A stretch of DNA of 64,000 bases from Periplaneta americana. Taxonomy: Eukaryota; Arthropoda; Insecta; Blattodea; Blattidae. Shown here one piece after another: positions 42,343-54,300 of this stretch. A program made the position numbers and the translations under genes. The notes under the pieces are model-generated. The model was not told where the DNA came from, did no database searches, and saw only the letters and a list, made by a program, of their open reading frames with translations. The DNA lies in NCBI RefSeq assembly GCF_040183065.1, contig NC_091118.1, forward strand, positions 212,591,029-212,655,028, given 5' to 3'. How positions within the stretch are numbered: the first letter of the stretch is position 1; every line of letters begins with the position of its first letter.

Positions 42343-45300
42343 GTTAATATAGTGCTGCAAGAATTTGAATTGAATAGGCTATTGGCCCCTACATTATAAG
42401 GTTATGACTATGTTGAGGTGCAAAGGCTAAAGTAGTGTTTATATATTTTATTTGTAGATCAATCAGTACGTAATGCAAATGAAGAAGAAGATATCACGGA
42501 AAGGAGTTCATTGTCTACACCAGAAGAAACGTCGTGTGATTCATCGGAAAAGAGTGCTTCAATTCAGAAATATGAGTAAGTAAACGTCACTGTGACACTT
42601 GAAACCTTGACATCTAGGCTTTAGAATTCATTTGATTACTTCCATCAAATGTTTCATGTGACGTTTATGTTAAATTGCAGAAACTTCAGCTTCGGTTTTG
42701 ATCCTTTAACAAATCAGTGATCCCAGAACAGTAATTAAAGACGTAGTTTATACCTTTGTACAAAACCACCCCCTTTTTACTACGTCGCTGTTACTCCTGC
42801 ACATCGTTAGTGTGTGGTGCTCTCAATAATGTTTTCTGTAAATATAAAAGTGGCCAACTCCAAGGTTTCAGAAGTACATATAAATTATATTTGACCTATG
42901 TAGTTAAGCCTAGTATTTCAGACCAGTACATACAAATAAGAAAAGGGGCTGAGAATCAATTGAAGTTGAACAACCATGTAAAATAATTTTAATAACACAT
43001 AATACAAGATTGAGCATCACACTTCTCCGAGAGGTATCGAAAGTCAGTTCACTATAAACTAACCGCTGGCATAGCTCGGTCGGTTAAAGCTCTTGCCTGC
43101 CGATCCGGAGTTGCGCTCGAGCTCGGGTTCGATTCCCGCTTGGGGTGATTACCTGGTTCGGTTTTTTCTGAGGTTTTTCCCCAGCCGTAAGGCAAATGTC
43201 AGGTAATCTATGGCGAATCCTCGGCCTCATCTTGCCAAATATCATATCGCTATCACCAGTTCCATCGACGCTAAATAACCTCGTAGTTGATACAGCGTCG
43301 TTAAATAACCAAGTAAAAAAAAACTATAAAGTAATCTTATCTTATAAAGATAAAAAGTTTCGGTGAATGTAGAATATCTAACGCCCACTGAACGAATATT
43401 TCACTTTCATCACTGCCAATGTTGCGCTATAATCTTATATGCAAGGTAGGCTATAACAAAAACCTAAACTAACCAAACCTAACCTGTCAAAGAAGCAACA
43501 AGTTATACTAAATATGTGTAAAATTGGCCTATGTCTCTATAGTGGGCGGGACATAAGTAACATTGACCAAAGTTTCTAAACATCATACAATGGAAGAGTT
43601 GAAACCAAAGATTTATAGATAAGTTATGAATTAATAGGCTATAGCATTGCATTCATGTTATTAATAGGAATTTCCGACGAGTGTTAATTATTTTCAGTCT
43701 TTCATTATCTCTGTAATATTATAATAGTCTATACAACCGGAAAACCATACCTCAACTTTCTTACAAAGATAGGCCTAATGGGATTATTACAATAATATAG
43801 GCCTAATGGGAGACTGGAAACGGCATTCAGTGGGAATTCCTGTTAGTGTACTAGTAAATCTCCAGGAAAGCTACACCCAAGGCACAATTTTCGTTAGCTT
43901 CATTGGAATCCATGAGATGTATATAGAAATAAACACGTGGTTTTAATTTGCAGCCGCAAATACTTTCAACATAAAAATCGTTTGATACTTACCTGTAAGT
44001 TACATACTAATGCACTCTTGTAGCCTTCTCCCCCCATATTACTAATATTACCAACACAACATGCGAGAGGTCCAGGGTGAATAGACTAGGGAAATGGTCA
44101 GTTTTCCTAATATTGCGTCTTGGACCTCTAGAGTGTTTTATTTGTATGTATATACATTATACACATTGGTTCTGTCGAGTTTGGCAGAACTGTAAAATAA
44201 AGTGAAAGCACTAATAATTAACTTAAACGTTTTTATGCACTGCATGAACGTCTAATACACAGTAAAAGCTGACTGTATGGTGTGTTGTTTTTGCTAGAGT
44301 CATCCTTAATCACTACTTTTTACAAGATGAAAATGAGAGATTTATTACATTATTCAGAGACGAACTAAACAGAAATAGCATTTGTTTGCAACAAGATTGC
44401 CCAAACTGCCAGAGACATTCTGTGGTTGTTGAGAAATCTTTTTCCTGAATGTTTAATTTCTCGGTTTGGCGATAACTGGCCGGCTCGATCCCCAGACCTT
44501 ACAGCTGCTGATTTTTTTCTGTGCGGATACCTCAAGGAAAGGGTGTTTCAAACCAGACTACGATGTGTCCCAGCCACTGGCTTGGCTCAGTGTCCCAGCC
44601 ACCGGCTTGGCTCAGTCGGTTAAGGCACTTGCCTGCTGGTCTGAAGTTGCGCTCAGGCATGGGTTCGATCCCTGCTTGGGTTGATTACCTGGTTGGGTTT
44701 TTTCCGAGTTTTTCCCCAACCGTAAAGTGAATGCCAGGTAATCTATGGCGAATCCTCGGCCTCATCTCGCCAAATACCATCTCGCTATCACCAATCTCAT
44801 CGACGCTAAATAACCTCGTAGTTGATACAGCGTCGTTAAATAACCAACTAAAAAAAGAACGATGGTCCAGGATCTGAAGAACAGGCTACAGGCAAATGTC
44901 CCAGGTTTATTGCAACGTGTCATGAACAACTTTTGGGTGAGATTGCAACAAACCATAACATCCCAAAGGGATCATTTTCAAAAAATAATACGTCAGTAAA
45001 CTGCATTGTTCCAGCCATATTCTATGTTATTTTGATATTTCTAACCCCTATGGTCACTTTAGAACAGCGTGCTGAAATCCGTCAGAATCAGCTCCCGAAC
45101 CCTTCTTCTTCTACGTCATGGCTAGGATCAGTTTTCTCTTGCCTTGTATTCTAATACTTTTCTTGTTAATCTGGTACTGTCCATTCAAGTTGTTCAAACC
45201 AGTACTATACAAAATATGTGAAGTAGCCTACCATCTCACCGGAAGTAATGCTTTAACGACAAATATATATCATATATCATATCATATCATATATCATATC

Positions 45301-48300
45301 ATATCATATCATATATCATATCATATCATATCATATATCATATCATATCATCACTTCGTTATAATGTCCATGTTTATAATGCCATGCTCCACACAAAGCA
45401 CTTCACTAGTCTCTTCCTTAGTTCCTTTTCCAGAGGTCCCCAGAAGATGCTCCCTTTTCTATTAAAAGCTCCCTTTGCCATTGCAATCCTCCTTTTGACT
45501 TCCTGGCAGCAGCTCATGTTACTGCTTATAGTACACCTCAAGTATTTGAAGCTGTCCACTTGGTCTACTGCCTCATTTAATATTCACACGTTTACCGTCT
45601 TTATTTTTCTTCCTATGACCATGGTCTTCGTCTTATTTGCATTTATCTTCATTCCATACTGTTCACAGCTGTCATTTAGCTTCAGTATCATATCACTTAG
45701 TATCATCTCCTCTTGTGTCAACGCCATATCATCAGCAATCTTACGCTTGCTATTATTTTTGCATATATTTTATATGGGACATCAAGGAGACTTATACTGC
45801 AATATTTATTGCAATCATTTTCATTTCTGTCCCTGTTTTTAGAAACAGAACTGCCGGACCCTGTATCATTAAATTAAGAAACGTCAGACATTTAACGACT
45901 TCTCTAATAGTTCCTCCTTGGCATTAAGCTTATGGGAGCTATTGTTATGCTTTGAGCATTACCCATCTTCATCATGAATAATTTCGAGGGAAAAATTGTT
46001 CCGGGGCCGGGTATCGAACCCGGGACCTTTGGTTAAACGTACCAATGCTCTACCAACTGAGCTACCCGGGAACTCTACCGACACCGATCCAATTTCTCCC
46101 TCTATATCCACAGACCTCAAAGTGGGCTGACAACCTTCAAGCAATCAACATTGAGTGCACACTAACTCTGTGTGACTTAAATTGTGGTTTTCTATTAACG
46201 AACAGTGACGTATATTAACTGAGCATTACCCTTCTTCATTAAGCTTTGCCTCTTTTTGCCGCGAAATGCACTCCAGAATTAAGTTCGAGGCTGTGTAGCC
46301 TACTCACCCCGCTGTGTTTGTGCAGGGAGGAGTGGGCCCAGCTGTACAGGCGGGATGACCCAGAGCTGGGGGAGCTGCGTCGCAGGGCTGTTCTGGGGAA
46401 CCTCCGAGCCTCCCGCTTCCGCAGTGTGTGCTGGCGTGCCCTCCTGGGAGTTCTGTCGCCTGACACATCCCAGTGGCTGACCCAGCTGCTGCAGCAGCGT
46501 CAGCACTATGCCAGAGTGCTCAAGGAGCTGTCCCTAGACCCGTGGGACAGGAGCCAGCCTGAAGACGATCCTTTGTCACAGAAGGCTGAGGTAAATGGTG
46601 TGACTTTTTAATTATCTTTCTTCTCTAGTAAATTTGGCAATAATTCCTTCCACTTTGGTGCAAATGATGTCACTCCTGGGTACAAACCGACTGGACCCAG
46701 ATCCGATTTCCAGCAGGAAAATGAATATCCATGATCTGAAATTTTCAATTTTCTGAACTACTCAAACTAGAGAACTGAAAATTTGTATAGTTATCATACT
46801 GCATATAAATAGTCCCTGTGCAAAGTTTGATCTAGTTTGGTTAAGAATTGTGTGGGTAATTATGTTGTTGTTTTCTAATGCCAGGCATTTGACGATAAAG
46901 TCATGTGGGTAATTATGTTGTTGTTTTCTAATGCCAGCCATTTGACGATAAAGTCATGTGGGTAATTATGTTGTTATTTTCTAATGCCAGGCATTTGATG
47001 ATAAAGTCATGTGGGTAATTATATTGTTGTTTTCTAATGCCAGGCGTTTGTCGATAAAGTCATGTGGGTAATTATGTTGTTGTTATTTTCTAATGCCAGG
47101 CATTTGACGATAAAGTCATGTGGGTAATTATGTTGTTATTTTCTAATGCCAGGCATTTGTCGATAAAGTCATGTGGGTAATTATGTTGTTATTTTCTAAT
47201 GCCAGGCACTTGACGATAAAGTCATGTGGGTAATTATGTTGTTATTTTCTAATGCCAGGCATTTGACGATAAAATCATGTGGGTAATTATGTTGTTATTT
47301 TCTAATGCCAGGCATTTGTCGATAAAGTCATGTGGGTAATTATGTTGTTATTTTCTAATGCCAGGCATTTGACGATAACGTCATGTGGGTAATTATGTTG
47401 TTATTTTCTAATGCCAGGTGTTTGACGATAAAGTCATGTGGGTAATTATGTTTGTTATTTTCTAATGCCAGGCACTTGACGATAAAGTCATGTGGGTAAT
47501 TATGTTGTTATTTTCTAATGCCAGGCATTTGACGATAAAGTCATGTGGGTAATTATGTTGTTATTTTCTAATGCCAGGCATTTGACGATAAAGTCATGTG
47601 GGTAATTATGTTGTTGTTTTCTAATGCCAGGCATTTGACGATAAAGTCATGTGGGTAATTATGTTGTTATTTTCTAATGCCAGGCATTTGACGATAAAGT
47701 AATGTGGGTAATTATGTTGTTGTTTTCTAATGCCAGGCATTTGACGATAAAGTCATGTGGGTAATTTATGTTGTTGTTTTCTAATGCCAGGCATTTGACG
47801 ATAAAGTCATGTGGGTAATTATGTTGTTGTTTTCTAATGCCAGGTGTTTGACGATAAAGTCATGTGAGTAATTATGTTGTTGTTTTCTAATGCCAGGCAT
47901 TTTGACGATAAAGTCATGTGGGTAATTATGTTGTTGTTTTCTAATGCCAGGCATTTGACGATAAAGTCATGTGGGTAATTATGTTGTTGTTTTCTAATGC
48001 CAGGCGTTTGACGATAAAGTCATGTGAGTAATTATGTTGTTGTTTTCTAATGCCAGGTGTTTGACGATAAAGTCATGTGAGTAATTATGTTGTTGTTTTC
48101 TAATGCCAGGCATTTGACGATAAAGTCATGTGGGTAATTATGTTGTTGTTTTCTAATGCCAGGCATTTGACGATAAAGTCATGTGGGTAATTATGTTGTT
48201 GTTTTCTAATGCCAGGCATTTGACGATAAAGTCATGTGGGTAATTATGTTGTTATTTTCTAATGCCAGGTGTTTGACGATAAAGTCATGTGGGTAATGAT

Positions 48301-51300
48301 GTTGTTATTTTCTAATGCCAGGCATTTGACGATAAAGTCATGTGGGTAATTATGTTGTTATTTTCTAATGCCAGGCATTTGACGATAAAGTCATGTGGGT
48401 AATTATGTTGTTGTTTTCTAATGCCAGGTGTTTGACGATAAAGTCATGTGGGTAATTATGTTGTTGTTTTCTAATGCCAGGTGTTTGACGATAAAGTCAT
48501 GTGGGTAATTATGTTGTTGTTTTCTAATGCCAGGTGTTTGACGATAAAGTCATGTGGGTAATTATGTTGTTGTTATTTTCTAATGCCAGGCATTTGATGA
48601 TAAAGTCATGTGGGTAATTATGTTGTTATTTTCTAATGCCAGGCATTTGACGATAAAGTCATGTGGGTAATTATGTTGTTGTTTTCTAATGCCAGGTGTT
48701 TGACGATAAAGTCATTTGGGTAATTATGTTACCTGTTATAACAATGCTGATAAAATATAAAAATCACATTTTCGAAGTTAATGTTGGTTTGAGAGAATTT
48801 TGTTGTTAAGAAGTGGTGGTAGAGTAATAAAAGTATTTTTTTTTTTTGTGTGTTTATTTGATTTTTGTGATTTTACTTGTTTTGTGGTAGACATGGTTTG
48901 TGCTACAGTTGTCTTTGGATGATTATGCTTCTTCTCGGTCTATTTTTCGATGTCCAATGGATATCAGTTTTAACGTCAGATTTGTGAATATGTAATTAAT
49001 AAAGAGTCGATGGTTTTGGGATTTTCAAAGGGACCATCACTGAACTTCGATAATTTTCTGTGAAGACACGGCTTATTGTCCGATAAATATATATGTGAAA
49101 TATTGAAGGATTTCGATCATTGCTTACTGTCCGATAGATGTGTATGTACAAATTGTGGAACTATGGAAGAAACGAGTTTTCGAGGGTCAGGGTCGAGGGT
49201 TAGTGACAGATTAGGTTTAGTTTGTTCAGGCTTTTTGGTATGCATTTCAAGTACGTTTTTGGTAGTTAAGTAGATACAGCAGATAGAAAGCGTGTTTCTG
49301 TAAGCTTGAAGGTTAGTGACAGGTTAGGTTTGGTTTATTGAGGCTTTTATTAGTAGCCTGTACATACGGTTTTTGGTAGATAGGTACCGTAGTACACAAA
49401 TTACAGGTATAATTGTGCTACGTTAATGAAAATTGCCGAAACAATTACAAGTAAAAATTAAAATATGAGCTATAAACTTCTAAAGGAAGTCTTGACATTA
49501 ACATAAGAAGAATAACATTTTTAGTAGAGAAAAAGATACTTAGGATTTTTCCTAAGCCGAGAAAAATGAGTTTAAAAGTTTGGAACTGTATAGATGAAAG
49601 TGAACACATGCAATTTCTTCCAACTCTAACAGATGATTGGACAGCTCTATGGGGATGGAAATTTATGGAGAGCTATTTTAGACCTTAAGCAAGAGTGACT
49701 ATAACGCCAAGGAACATGAGAGGCAATTTACTGATAAGTACGAATGCTCTACTGTTACCAACTACTACTACTACTGCTGCTGATGATAATAATAATAATA
49801 ATAATAATAATATGTTGTTGGTGGTGTTGTTTTCTAATGCCATGCGTTTGACAATAAAGTCATTTGACCTCTTGCACTCCAATATTTTTCAAAGATATTA
49901 TCATGGCCAGCCACTGAAGCACAGATTTTGAGGTGTTCCGAATCCATTTCTTGGTTTGAGTTGCGCAATGGGCAGTTAGGGGACTGATATTTTCCAATTC
50001 TATGCAGGTGTTTGGCCAAACAATCATGGCCTATTGCCAATCTAAATGCAGCTACAGACGATTTTCATGGTAAATCGGGAATTAACTGTGGATTATGATG
50101 CAGAGAGTTCCATTTTTTCCCTTAAGATTGTATTATCAAATTTTGTTTGTTGAGGGAGATGCATTGTCACCTCTACTTTTTAACTTTGCTCTAGAATATG
50201 CCATTAGGAAAGTTCAGGATAACACAGAGGGTTTGGAATTGAACGGGTTACATCAGCTTCAGTGTCTATGCGGATGACGTGAATATGTTAGGAGAAAATC
50301 CACAAACAATTAGGGAAAACACGGAAATTCTACTTGAAGCAAGTAAAGCGATAGGATTGGAAGTAAATCCCGAAAAGACTAAGTATATGATTGTGTCTAG
50401 TGATCACAATATTGTACGAAATGGAAATATAAAAATTGGAGATTTATCCTTCGAAGAGGTGGAAAAATTCAAATATCTTGGAGCAACAGTAACAAATATA
50501 AATGACACTCAGGAGGAAATTAAACGCAGAATAAATATGGGAAATGCCTGTTATTATTCGGTTGACAAACTTTTGTCATCTAGTCTGCTGTCAAAAAATC
50601 TGAAAGTTAGAATTTATAAAACAGTTATATTACCGGTTGTTCTGTATGGTTGTGAAACTTGGACTCTCACTTTGAGAGAGGAACATAGGTTAAGGGTGTT
50701 TGAGAGTAAGGTGCTTAGGAAAATATTTGGGGCTAAGAGGGATGAAGTTACAGGAGAATGGAGAAAGTTACACAACACAGAACTGCATGCATTGTATTCT
50801 TCACCTGACATAATTAGGAATATTAAATTAAGACGTTTGAGATGGGCAGGGCATGTAGCATGTATGGGCGAATCCAGAAATGCATATAGAGTGTTAGTTG
50901 GGAGGCCGACGGGAAAAAGACCTTTGGGGAGGCCGAGACGTAGATGGGAGGATAATATTAAAATGGATTTGAGGGAGGTGGAATATGATGATAGAGACTG
51001 GATTAATCTTGCTCAGGATAGGGACCAATGGCGGGCTTATGTGAGGGCGGCAGTGAACCTCCGGGTTCCTTAAAAGCCAATAAGTAAGTAAGTAAGAGGT
51101 CTAAGTATGTAGATTTAATATATTAATGTTGTCGTCATTGCTTCCAGAGCATCTGGCATCAGTACTTCTGTGACAAGGAGCTGAGAGCAGTTATCAGGCA
51201 GGACGTGGTTCGGACCTTCCCAGGGGTGGACTTCTTCAGGAAAAACATGATACAAGATGCGATGGTCAACATCTTGTTCTGCTATGCTCGAGAAAACCCC

Positions 51301-54300
51301 ACCATGTGTTACCGTCAGGTGAGCAGAGTTTATAGCTTGATATACATTTAAATGGTTGGATGCAAGCTGCTGGGTTTATCTTCTTCTTTGAGCGATATAG
51401 TTGTGCTGTGCCAGCATGAAAGTTCATTTTAGTTTTAATAGAATTTGAGTTTGGTACATCTGAATTATTCCGGCTAGGAATTAAGAAGGTGTGGACCTAA
51501 TAATCGTTGTACCCTTGCAGGGCATGCACGAGATACTGGCCCCATTGCTGTTTGTTCTGCACTGCGACCATCAGGCCCTGCTGCACACCAAAGAACAAGT
51601 GCCGATCAGGTAAATTCAGTTCTTGTCTCTTGCTCTAAATGAAAGAAAGGAACAACTGGATAATACCCACGGCAGACCAATATCGATAGCCGAAGCAATT
51701 CGCTGGCCACTAGTCACCGGGCCGTACCGAGCCGTATCAAACAAAATATAATCGAAATGGTGGTAGTCAAATTCGCGACTATATTCTTAAATAATTCACT
51801 CCATTAGTCAAGTTCAAGGTTTTATGTAGTACAACGGCGGTTTTTTGAATGCATTAAAAGAAAATGAAGATGTAGTAAGATCATAAACTAGGTTATCACA
51901 AGGAAATTAACAGGAAAAAAGGTGTGTTTCACGGAATACCATTAAAATGACGGAAAGTAAATTTCCGGTTAAAGTTCGCCAAAGCGTAAAGTACGTAATT
52001 ATGACGGCGTTGCTGTTTTATTTCTGGCCTATAGAAAAATACCTAGCCTTTTACGAAAAAAAATTTTAGGGACCATGAAATTATTCACCACTTTTATTAT
52101 AGGCCTATTAATTTTTTATCAATATTACGAATCAAAAACAGTCATATTATATAATTTTAACTACTACATGGACGAATGAAATCAAGCTAACCTAACCAAA
52201 GCTAACCTAACCTAAGCTAACCTAACCTAACCAAAACTAACCTAACCTAAGCTAAGCTGACCTAACCTAAGCTAACCAAAGCTAACCTAACCTAACCAAA
52301 GCTAACCTAACCAAAGCCAACCTAACCTAACCTTTGTAAATGCAAGGTCTGTAACCAAATCAAGAAGATATCTCAATAATTTAATCTGCAATGTACACTC
52401 AAAAATAAATTCAAGTAAGGATCACGCTCCCACTACATGAGAGGTCCACGCATGCGCTACAGCAAAACTGTTTCTGTCCCGAGCCTCTCATCTAAGGCAC
52501 TCGTCATAATTTACTCGCAACATTTACGCAAATACACATTGTCGCTAACAGTGGTGCTATCTCTCAATAATGTTCAGAAGGAAGGAGGTAGACAGAGAGA
52601 GAGAAAAAAAGAAATATAGCACAAAACTATTTTGTCTCGAGACTCTCATCTAAAACACGTAATAAGTCACATAATCTACTTGCAATATATTTGCGCAAAT
52701 ACACTTTGTAGCTAACACTGGTGCTATCTCTCAGTAATGTTCAGAACGAAGGAGGCAGAGAGAGAGAGAAAAAAATTTCTCCCGCCAACTACGCCACACA
52801 CCAACGTCATGTTCTTATGTTGGTGACATTGTGTATTTACTTAAATTTGGTGGTAAATGTAACGGCACGGTTCAAAGTGACCGTGGTAATTCTCCAGTAT
52901 AGCGGAAAGAAATTAATACAGAACCTAAGGCAGAATGTAGGCCTAGTTCAGTTCACACCGGTACTCGAATTGTTATGTCTGTAAAGTAATAACATCTGCC
53001 ATCATATGGGTTACTGCACTCAGCACATAGTCTACTTACATTGTTATAGAAGGGAAATGTGTACCTGAAAATAAAAACAAGAACGCCATCTCCTTTACTT
53101 TTACATTGTTCTAAGCATAAAAAAAAAAAAATGTATGTACAGAGTGTCTCTAAAGTAGACTGACAAATTGTATTAGCCACAGAGTAAAGAAGAATGCCCG
53201 TCAGAACCTCACAGTCCTATTTTAAATATTTTTCAAGTTATCATTCTGTGAATCTCTTAAAGTCCAGTCACAATAATGAAAGTCAGACAATGTTTGAATT
53301 GCCAAAAGATGAGAAAGAGTATGTGTTATTTGTAGGAAAGACATTCTCGGTGTTTTGTTTCTTTTCAACCTAACTCAAGCGTGATTAGGCAGTGTATGAA
53401 GAAATATTCTCTGAGTCCATGGCAAGATAGAAGTTCAACAGTTCCATGCCAGGTATAGTCCTGTCTTATTTCCGGCAGCCAATCATGTTGCAGGTCGGCT
53501 ACATTTAAACGTGTGTGTCTTGTGATTTACTGATGATGACGTTATGCATTTCCTAAGGCTCGATAAATGCTTAATATGTTGCTTGTTGTTTTCTAATGCC
53601 AGGCGTTTGACAATAAAGTCATTTGATCTCTTGCACTCCAATATTTTTCAAAGATATCATCATGACTAGCCACTGAAGCACAGATTTTGAGGTGTTCCTA
53701 ATCCATTTCTTGGTTTGAGTTGCACAATGGGCAGTTAGGGAACTGATATATTCCAATTCTATGCAGGTGTTTGGCCAAACAATCATGGCCTGTTGCCAAT
53801 CTAAATGCAGCTACAGACGATTTTCGTGGTAAATCGGGAATTAACTGTGGATTATGATGCAGAGAGTTCCATTTTTTCCCTTGGGATTGTGTTATCAAAT
53901 TTTGTTTGTTGAAGTCTAAGTATGTAGATTTAATAAATCTCTTCACAGAGTAATACGTAGATTTAGTAACGGGTCTGTAAGTAGCAGTGCTGCCCTTCTT
54001 TGCTAAAGCATCCGCATTCTCGTTTCCTAGGATTCCACAATGGGATGGTATCCATTGGAATAGAATTCTTTTTTTGAGTGATATTAATTGAGAGAGCATT
54101 TTAGTTATTTTTGCTGTTTGAGATGAAGGTGTGTGTTTAGAGACGATTGATAGAATAGCTGCTTTGGAGTCTGACAATATAACTGCATTCCTAAATTTAT
54201 TTATGTGGCATAGAAGATTCCTGAGCCATTCACTTATTGCAATGATTTCACCATCAAAACTTGTTCCATATCCAAGAGATCTATAAAGTGAGAAGAGACA

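Noticed and set aside
43068-43150. tRNA gene
   Set aside because: Box A and B belong to a SINE head; the body, A-rich tail and TSD show a retroposed copy.
46852-48728. CRISPR-like appearance of regular repeats
   Set aside because: Repeats are contiguous with no unique spacers; eukaryotic intron; the unit is explained by a LINE tail.
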